This document shows, in pieces, positions 57,836 to 64,000 of a DNA stretch of 64,000 nucleotides. The translations under genes were made by a program, and so were the position numbers. Source of the stretch: Streptomyces gossypii (GTDB taxonomy: Bacteria > Actinomycetota > Actinomycetes > Streptomycetales > Streptomycetaceae). The stretch lies in the NCBI RefSeq assembly GCF_025165795.1, contig NZ_JAJAGO010000011.1:62001-126000 (forward strand), read 5' to 3'. Below the pieces are notes generated by a model that saw nothing but the letters and a program-made list of their open reading frames with translations, was not told the origin of the DNA and did not search any database. Each line of letters begins with the position of its first letter. The first letter of the stretch is position 1.

Positions 57836-60523
57836 ATGAGGAACGAGCAGCAGCAGCCCGGCGGCGGACCCCGAACGCTCGCGGACGATCTCCGGGCCCG
57901 TGCCGACAGTGGCCTGGCCACGCTGCTGTCCACCCGCCCCGACCTGCTGTCGCCGGTGCCGAAGGACTTGACCCAGCTGGCCACCCGGGCGGGCACCCGT
58001 GCCTCGGTCGTGCGGGCGGTCGAACGCCTGGACCGGTTCGCTCTGCAGGTGGCGGAGGCACTGGCGGTCTCGGCCGACCCGTGTCCGTACGAGGCGCTGC
58101 GCGCCCTGCTGACCGGTGACGACCCCGGCCCCGAGGACGCCGCCGCCGTCGGCGCTCAACTGCCGGTGGCGCTCGGCACGCTCCGCGACCGAGCCCTGCT
58201 GTGGGGTGCTGACGACCGGCTGCACCTGGTGCGTACGGCCCGCGAGGTACTCGCCCCCGCCGGTACCGGCGTGTCCCCGACCGGCCTGGGGCCCTCCCTG
58301 ACGGAGGCCGCGGCGGGCATCTCGCCGGGGCGGATGCAGGAGATCCTGGCCGCCGCGGGGCTGCCGCCGACACACGATCCGGTCAGCGCGCTGGCGTCGC
58401 TCGCCGCGCTCTTCGCCGACCCCGACCGCACGGCCGCGGTGCTCCGCACCGCGCCGCAGGAGAGCCTCGCGGTGCTCGGCAAGCTGGTGTGGGGCCCGCC
58501 GTACGGCACCGCCGACCACCGCACCCCCTCCGCAGCGCTGCGCTGGCTGCTGGAGCACGGGCTGCTGCTGCCCGCGGGCGAACGTACGGTCGTGCTGCCC
58601 CGCGAAGCCGCGCTCCGGCTGCGCGGCGGCCGGGCGCACCGCCTGCTGGAGCCGCTGCCCCCGGCGGTGCGGGCGGCGCGCGCCCATCCGGTGCGGACGG
58701 TGGACACCACCGCCGCCGGGCAGGCGTTCACCGCGCTGGGCACGGTGGAGGAGCTGCTCGCCGGATGGGAGACCGAGCCACCGTCGGTGCTGCGCGCGGG
58801 CGGTCTCGGCGTCCGTGATCTCAAGCGTGCCGCCGTCGCCCTCGACCTGCCCGAGTCCACAACGGCGTTCTGGGCCGACCTTGCCTACAGCGCGGGCCTG
58901 GTGGCCTCCGACGGTGAGGCGGACGAGACCTACGCGCCGACGCCCGCGTACGACGACTGGCTGCGCGATCCGCCGCAGGTCCGCTGGACCAGGCTGGTCA
59001 CGGCCTGGCTGTCGGCGAGCCGGGTCGCCGGGCTGGCTGGCGGACGGGACGCCAAGGGCCGCAACCTTGCCGCGCTGGGGCCCGGCCTCGACCGCGGCCT
59101 CGCCCCGGACGTGCGCCACCGCGTGCTGGCCCTGCTTGCCGGACTCGCGCCGGGCGAGGCGGCGGAGCCGCAGGACGTACTGGACCGGCTCACCTGGGAA
59201 CGGCCGCTACGGGGCGCGGCACCCGCCGACGGGGGTACGGACGGCGGCGGCGGGTACGGAGGGGCCTCCGGAGGTGCCCACGGAGGCGCGGCCGGCGAGC
59301 CGTTCCGGACCCGGCTGGCGCGGTGGACACTCACCGAGACGGAACTGCTCGGCGTGACGGGCCGCGGTGCGCTGGCGGGCTACGCCCGCGAGCTGATCCC
59401 CGCGCACGCCCCCGCACCGGCCGGTGCCGGCGCACCGGCGGGCCGGGCCGCCTGGGTGGAACCCAGGCCGTGGGGGCGGGCGTTCACTCAGCACGAGTTG
59501 GGCGCCGCCGCCCAGCGCGCGGCGCGCGCCCTCGCGCCGCTGCTGCCCGAGCCGCTGGACCATGTGCTGTTGCAGGCCGACCTGACGGCCGTCGCCCCCG
59601 GGCCGCTGGAGCGGCCGTTGGCGGCGGCGCTGGATCTGCTGGCGGACGTCGAGTCCAAGGGCGGTGCGACGGTCTACCGCTTCACCCCCGGCTCCGTCCG
59701 CCGTGCGCTCGACGCGGGCCGTACCGCCGCTGACGTGCACGCCTTCCTGGCGGCCCACTCCCGTACGCCCGTGCCGCAGCCGCTTTCCTATCTGATCGAC
59801 GACGTGGCGCGGCGGCACGGCAGGCTCCGGGTCGGCGCCGCCTCCTCGTATGTGCGCTGCGATGACGACGCGTTGCTCGCGGAGATCCTCGCCGACCGCC
59901 GTTCCGCGCCGCTGCGGCCCCGGCTGCTCGCGCCCACCGTGCTGGCCTCGCCCGTGCCGCCGGACCAACTCCTGGCCCGGCTGCGGGAGATGGGTTACGC
60001 GCCCGCCGCCGAGTCCGCCGAGGGCGACGTGCTGATCAGCCGCGCGGGTACCTACCGTGCCCCGCACCGGCGGCCACCCGAGCCGCTGCCGGACGGGCCG
60101 CCGGTGCCGGACACGCCTCTGCTGACCGCCGCCGTACGGGCGATCCGAGCCGGTGATCATGCGGCGACCGCCGCGCACAAGCCCGGCACGGACCGTCCGT
60201 ACGGGGAGGGCAGCGGCCCGGCCGGAGGCGGCAGGGGCAGCCGTGGTGGCGGCAGGCTCAAGGCTCCGGCCGCCCGTACGCCCGGCGGCGAACCGCCGCG
60301 GACCGATCTGCCGGACACGCTGGCCACCATGCAGTCGGCGGTGCTGAGCGGCTCCGAACTGTGGATCGGCTATGTCAACGCGGACGGCGCGGCCAGCCAG
60401 CGGGTGATCGCACCGGTGCGGGTGGAGGGCGGTTTCGTCACGGCCTACGACCACACCGCCGAGGAGGTGCGGACGTATCCGCTGCACCGCATCACGGGTG
60501 TGGCTGAACTCGCCGACGAATAG
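57836..60523 (+). CDS. Helicase-associated protein with XPB-N and WYL-like domains
   Basis: An 895-residue cytosolic protein. The first 500 residues are winged-helix-like and Leu/Ala-rich. Residues about 570-680 match the XPB/Ssl2 N-terminal domain (LDHVLLQADLTAVAPGPLE, VYRFTPGSVRRALDAG). The last 60 (LWIGYVNADGAASQRVIAPVRVEGGF, TYPLHRITGV) look like a WYL domain. No Walker A or other helicase motor motif is present. It is probably an accessory factor in DNA repair. TAACGT shortly before the ATG suggests a leaderless message. Confidence 0.8.
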   Translation: MRNEQQQPGGGPRTLADDLRARADSGLATLLSTRPDLLSPVPKDLTQLATRAGTRASVVRAVERLDRFALQVAEALAVSADPCPYEALRALLTGDDPGPEDAAAVGAQLPVALGTLRDRALLWGADDRLHLVRTAREVLAPAGTGVSPTGLGPSLTEAAAGISPGRMQEILAAAGLPPTHDPVSALASLAALFADPDRTAAVLRTAPQESLAVLGKLVWGPPYGTADHRTPSAALRWLLEHGLLLPAGERTVVLPREAALRLRGGRAHRLLEPLPPAVRAARAHPVRTVDTTAAGQAFTALGTVEELLAGWETEPPSVLRAGGLGVRDLKRAAVALDLPESTTAFWADLAYSAGLVASDGEADETYAPTPAYDDWLRDPPQVRWTRLVTAWLSASRVAGLAGGRDAKGRNLAALGPGLDRGLAPDVRHRVLALLAGLAPGEAAEPQDVLDRLTWERPLRGAAPADGGTDGGGGYGGASGGAHGGAAGEPFRTRLARWTLTETELLGVTGRGALAGYARELIPAHAPAPAGAGAPAGRAAWVEPRPWGRAFTQHELGAAAQRAARALAPLLPEPLDHVLLQADLTAVAPGPLERPLAAALDLLADVESKGGATVYRFTPGSVRRALDAGRTAADVHAFLAAHSRTPVPQPLSYLIDDVARRHGRLRVGAASSYVRCDDDALLAEILADRRSAPLRPRLLAPTVLASPVPPDQLLARLREMGYAPAAESAEGDVLISRAGTYRAPHRRPPEPLPDGPPVPDTPLLTAAVRAIRAGDHAATAAHKPGTDRPYGEGSGPAGGGRGSRGGGRLKAPAARTPGGEPPRTDLPDTLATMQSAVLSGSELWIGYVNADGAASQRVIAPVRVEGGFVTAYDHTAEEVRTYPLHRITGVAELADE

Positions 60524-60557
60524 CGAAGGCTGGCAGGCCGGCAAACCCCATCGGGCC

Positions 60558-62948
60558 CTATCCCGCCCGCTCCCGCACCACACGGGCGACGTCCAGCCGC
60601 CGCACCATCCGTACGGCCGGGATCTGGGAGAGCAGCGAGGCCGCCAGCACCGCCAGGGTCGCGGCCGTGAGCACCGGCCAGCCGAGCGACAGGTCGAGGG
60701 TGAACATGTCGGTGTCGAACGCACGCAGCGACTCGTATGCGGTGAGGGCGCCCAGCGCCAGTCCGAGGGGCACCGCGAGGAGCGTCGCCGTGAGGTTCTC
60801 CATGGCCAGCATCCCGGCGATGCGCCGCAGCGGCACACCGGCAGCCCGCAGCGTGGCCAACTCGGCGCCGCGTTCGGCCACGTTGACGGTCATGGTCACG
60901 TAGATGACGGTCAGCGCGAGCGCCCCGCCGAGCACCAGCATCACCCCGGCGAAGACCCAGAACAGGCCGAGGAACGCGTCGAGCTGACCGCGCAGTGCCT
61001 GTTCGTCCGTGTAGGCGACGACGCCTTCGAGACCGGTCACCGCGGAGCGGACCGCTTCCCGGTCCTCGGTGTCCGCGGCACCTTCCAGGCGCAGTTGGTA
61101 GGTGTTGCCGTCGAGGCCGGTCATCTCCCGCACCGTGCCGCGCGAGCCGTAGAGCGCGGTGCCGAGCGGCTCGTCCACCAGCCCGGCCAGCCGCACCTCG
61201 CGCTTCTCGCCCCCGTGCGTGTGCACCGTGAGGGAGTCGCCGACGGCGACGTCCAGCCGGTCGGTGAGCGCCTGCCCCGCCAGGACGCCGTCGTCCGGCA
61301 GAGTCCTGCTCCCGCCGTCCTCCGTGCGGAAGCCGTGCATACGGGTGTCGGTGCGGAAGCCCGAGAGCGAGGTGGCGTACGAGGCGCCGGCTGCCGTCAC
61401 CGTCGCCGGGACCTCGGTGACACGTTCGACCTCCGCCACTTCCGGCACGGCGCGCAACCGCTGCTCCAGGTCGCGGGCGTGCGGGTCGGCCGTGACGGTG
61501 GCGTCCTGCCGCTGGACCTGGCCGAACTGCGTGTCCACCAGCGCCGTCATGCTGGTGATCATCCCGACCGAGGCCAGCACCAGGACGAGCGCGAGCACCG
61601 TGCCCGTCATGGTGGCAAGCGTGCGCCGTCTGCTGCGGGTCAGCTCGCGCAGCGCCATCCGTACGGTGACCGGGAGCCGCCGGGCGCGGGCCAGCGCGCG
61701 GCTCCAGCGCCCGGGTGACGGCAGCGCGCCGACGTCCCCGCGCATCGCCTCGGCGGGTGCCGCCCTGGAGGCGGCCAGCGCGGGGGCGAGGCCGCCCGCC
61801 AGACCGACGAGGAGCCCGAAGAGCAGTCCGGTCAGGGCGACGGCGGGGCGGTGTCCGACGACGGTGTCCGGTATGTGGAGCTGGTCGGTGTAGACGCGGG
61901 TGACGGCGGAGGTGGCGACCGTGCCCAGCGCCACCCCCAGCACGGCCCCCGCCCCGCCTGCCAGCGCGCCGTGCCCCAGATAGTGGCGCACGACCGCGCC
62001 ACGCGGCGCGCCCGCGGCCAGGAAGGTGGCGATCACCTTGCGTTCGGCGAGCACCAGCCGGGTGATCAGTACGTAGGCGGCTATCGCGGCGGCGGAGAGG
62101 AAGAGGACGGGGAAGCCGAGTGCGAGCTGCTCGAAACCCTTGAGATCCTCGATGAGCACGGAGTGGGAGGGCTGGTCCGCGCGCCGCACGACGTCCACCG
62201 CGCCCGCCTCCCGCAGCTTCGCGGTCACCTCGGCGGCCGTACCGTCGCCCGCGCCGTCGGCGAGCCGCACGAGGGTCTGGCCGCCGCCGTCCGGCCCGGC
62301 GAGCTGCCGGGCGGTCGCCCCGGTGGCGAACACGACAGCGAACGAGTGCGGATCGCCGAGCACCTCCTGCCTGCTGCGGGCGGGCCACAGGTATTCGGCC
62401 GAGGTGACCACGCCGCGTACGGTGACCGGCTGCCAGCCGGAGCCGTCGAAGACCTGCATCGTGTCGCCCGGCGACAGGCCGAAGGTGTCGGCCGCGTGGC
62501 GCTCGATCAGCACACCGGAACCGTCTGCTGGGTCGCGCGAGTCTCCCTCGGCGATGCCCGTGCCGTCGGTGAGGCCCGTGCCCTCGGTCACCTCGACCCG
62601 GTTGACCTCCGGTCGGCCCTCGCCGGGCAGCCCCACCACCCGCCCGACCAGCTTGTCGCCGCCGATCCGCATCGGCAGATCCGCCTGGGTGCGCGTGGTG
62701 ACATCGGCCACTCCCGGTGCCTCCTCGACGGCCGCCGCGACCTTCGCGGGGTCGCCGCCGGTGGCCGACAGGTCGGCGAAGTGCAGGCGCGAGTAGGTGC
62801 GTTCGTAGGAGTCCGAGAGGTTGCGGTAGGCGTCGTAACTGGCGACGAAGAGGAGCACGCCGACCATCACGGTCATCGCGACCGCCGCGAACTGGGGCAA
62901 GCGGCGGCGCAGGTCCCGCCGGGTCTTGGTGAGCATCACGCGGTTCAC
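60558..62948 (-). CDS. ABC transporter permease, FtsX/MacB type
   Basis: A 796-residue permease with two FtsX domains. One membrane helix is near residue 20, a long extracellular domain follows, helices are near 265-410, a second extracellular domain comes next, and final helices lie near 665-790. ELTRSRRRTLATMTGTVLALVLVLASVGM begins the second half. It starts with GTG 4 bases after the ATPase gene ends, so they form one unit. The partner exports lipids, peptides or antibiotics. Confidence 0.88.
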   Translation of the reverse strand: MNRVMLTKTRRDLRRRLPQFAAVAMTVMVGVLLFVASYDAYRNLSDSYERTYSRLHFADLSATGGDPAKVAAAVEEAPGVADVTTRTQADLPMRIGGDKLVGRVVGLPGEGRPEVNRVEVTEGTGLTDGTGIAEGDSRDPADGSGVLIERHAADTFGLSPGDTMQVFDGSGWQPVTVRGVVTSAEYLWPARSRQEVLGDPHSFAVVFATGATARQLAGPDGGGQTLVRLADGAGDGTAAEVTAKLREAGAVDVVRRADQPSHSVLIEDLKGFEQLALGFPVLFLSAAAIAAYVLITRLVLAERKVIATFLAAGAPRGAVVRHYLGHGALAGGAGAVLGVALGTVATSAVTRVYTDQLHIPDTVVGHRPAVALTGLLFGLLVGLAGGLAPALAASRAAPAEAMRGDVGALPSPGRWSRALARARRLPVTVRMALRELTRSRRRTLATMTGTVLALVLVLASVGMITSMTALVDTQFGQVQRQDATVTADPHARDLEQRLRAVPEVAEVERVTEVPATVTAAGASYATSLSGFRTDTRMHGFRTEDGGSRTLPDDGVLAGQALTDRLDVAVGDSLTVHTHGGEKREVRLAGLVDEPLGTALYGSRGTVREMTGLDGNTYQLRLEGAADTEDREAVRSAVTGLEGVVAYTDEQALRGQLDAFLGLFWVFAGVMLVLGGALALTVIYVTMTVNVAERGAELATLRAAGVPLRRIAGMLAMENLTATLLAVPLGLALGALTAYESLRAFDTDMFTLDLSLGWPVLTAATLAVLAASLLSQIPAVRMVRRLDVARVVRERAG

Positions 62949-62952
62949 GGCG

Positions 62953-63723
62953 TCACCAGCTCACGGTGTCGGCATCGGCCGGTGCCGCGTTCCGCCGTAC
63001 GGTCTCGACGCGTCCGTCGCGCATCGTCACCACGAGGTGGGCGAGGGCGGCGACGGAGGCGTTGTGCGTGACCATCAGCACGCCGCGCCCCTGCCGGTTC
63101 GTCTCCTGGAGCAGGGCCAGCACAGAGGTGCCGGTGGCCACGTCCAGCGCGCCGGTCGGTTCGTCCGCCAGCAGCAGATCCGGATCGGTGGCCAACGCGC
63201 GGGCGAGCGAGACTCGTTGCTGCTGACCACCGGAGAGCTGTGCGGGGAAGTGGTCCATACGGTCGCTCAGGCCGACCGCGCCCAGCAGGCCGGGGGCACC
63301 GCTGCGGTCACCGCGCCCGGTCAGCTCCATCATCGCCTCGATGTTCTCGCGGGCGGTGAGGGTGGGCACCAGGTTGAAGAACTGGAAGACGAAGCCGACC
63401 CGTTCACGGCGGAAGGCCACCAGGTCCTTCGGCGGACGACCCGTCAGCTCCGTACCGGCCACGCTGATCTCACCGGTGTCGGCCGGCTCGATGCCGCCGA
63501 TCACGTTGAGCAGTGTCGTCTTGCCCGAACCGCTGGGCCCGAGCACGACGACCAGTTCACCGGGCTCGATGTCCAGATCAACGCCGTCCAGGGCGCGCAG
63601 GGCGGTCTCGCCCGAGCCGTACGTCTTGGTGACCCCGCGCAGCCGTACGCCGCCGCGGGGCGGGGCGTGCGTCTGTGCGCCTGCCGCTGCCGCTGTCTTC
63701 GCCGCTGCTTCCGTGTCCGCCAT
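62953..63723 (-). CDS. ABC transporter ATP-binding protein, MacB/LolD type
   Basis: A 256-residue ATPase. Walker A is GPSGSGKTT, the signature LSGGQQQRV, Walker B LLLADEPTGALD, and the H-loop MVTHNASVA. The LolD-like block VGFVFQFFNLVPTLTARENI is present. A 25-residue Ala/Thr-rich head precedes the domain. AGGAGG precedes the ATG. It forms an exporter with the permease that follows; the TetR-type gene upstream probably regulates both. Confidence 0.92.
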   Translation of the reverse strand: MADTEAAAKTAAAAGAQTHAPPRGGVRLRGVTKTYGSGETALRALDGVDLDIEPGELVVVLGPSGSGKTTLLNVIGGIEPADTGEISVAGTELTGRPPKDLVAFRRERVGFVFQFFNLVPTLTARENIEAMMELTGRGDRSGAPGLLGAVGLSDRMDHFPAQLSGGQQQRVSLARALATDPDLLLADEPTGALDVATGTSVLALLQETNRQGRGVLMVTHNASVAALAHLVVTMRDGRVETVRRNAAPADADTVSW

Positions 63724-63782
63724 GCCTGAACCTCCTGCTGGGGATTTCCGTCCGCGTGGCCTGCCTGGGCCCTGTCTGGAAC

Positions 63783-64000
63783 TCAGCCTTCGCCCAGGCC
63801 CACCATCCGGCGCAGTGGCCCGAGCACGGACACCTGCCGCAGCCCGGGGTCGACCAGCCGGTGCAGCACCAGTCCGTCGAGCGCGGCGCCCAGCAGCAGG
63901 ACGGTGCCCTCGGCATCGGCCGGGCCGCCGCTCTCCCGCAGCCAGGCCGTCATGGCGGCCCGCCATTCACCCATCAGCTCGGACAGCCCCTCGCGGAGCC
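63783..64000 (-). CDS. TetR/AcrR family regulator, C-terminal part
   Basis: The frame is open to the window edge, so only the last 72 or so residues are visible. LREGLSELMGEWRAAMTAWLRESG and GTVLLLGAALDGLVLHRLVDPGL are typical of the ligand-binding end of TetR proteins. The DNA-binding part lies outside the window. It is transcribed towards the ABC exporter genes, 60 bases upstream of them. Confidence 0.7.
   Translation of the reverse strand, partial: LREGLSELMGEWRAAMTAWLRESGGPADAEGTVLLLGAALDGLVLHRLVDPGLRQVSVLGPLRRMVGLGEG

Noticed and set aside
1..64000. CRISPR array, tRNA, rRNA or complete insertion sequence
   Set aside because: No regularly spaced repeats with unique spacers, no tRNA or rRNA sequence and no transposase motif were recognised on either strand.

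Overview
The window is chromosomal DNA from a Streptomyces or a very close relative. The GC content is very high, third codon positions are almost all G or C, GTG starts are common and many genes look leaderless. Several gene families seen here are typical of that group: the futalosine menaquinone genes mqnB and mqnD, DUF2530, DUF2771 and DUF3027 proteins, an AA10 polysaccharide monooxygenase behind a CebR-type operator, and many regulator/transporter pairs. No rRNA, tRNA, CRISPR array or intact insertion sequence was found.

Layout. 0-8.9 kb: a FAD/Fe-S oxidoreductase, an Lrp regulator divergent from an SMP-30 hydrolase, small secreted proteins, the AA10 enzyme, serC and a PPOX-fold protein. 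8.9-18 kb: a drug-type ABC exporter with a divergent TetR regulator, a membrane-anchored propeller, a GDSL-like protein, an aldo/keto reductase behind a MerR-type promoter, ThpR, and a MarR-MFS pair. 18-25 kb: a ribbon-helix-helix protein, an NCS2 purine permease, DUF2530, a CtpE-like P-type ATPase and a LysR-EamA pair. 25-29 kb: a cell-surface glycan group (acyltransferase 3, polysialyltransferase-like enzyme, GT2 glycosyltransferase). 29-36 kb: a DUF4232-type lipoprotein, a membrane-anchored XRE protein, a small lipoprotein and a 1163-residue sacsin-like GHKL ATPase. 36-40.6 kb: TauE/SafE, an amidohydrolase-fold protein, Lrp-EamA, and a second aldo/keto reductase.

40.6-47.6 kb looks accessory. 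It holds an excisionase-like HTH protein, a zinc-ribbon protein, an XRE regulator, two genes sharing a GWQDA motif, then a cytosolic vanadium haloperoxidase plus a beta-propeller protein enclosed by a 20-bp direct repeat, and a phage-like coiled-coil membrane protein. 47.6-64 kb returns to core-like genes: DUF3027, MFS, DUF2771, mqnB-mqnD, a cold-shock protein, a HAD phosphatase, a HAAS-type membrane protein, a helicase-related XPB-N/WYL protein, and a MacB/FtsX-type ABC exporter with the end of a TetR gene at the window edge.

The most unusual non-coding observation is a pair of about 170-bp palindromic elements (37727-37896 and 55211-55378). Each sits over a stop codon between convergent genes. 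They share the same two core blocks at nearly the same spacing, but their long stems are unrelated in sequence. Other points of interest are the direct repeat around the haloperoxidase cassette, repeated operator-like sites between the two accessory regulators, and the perfect CebR-type box in front of the AA10 gene. All functional calls rest on reading motifs and gene order; no database search was run.
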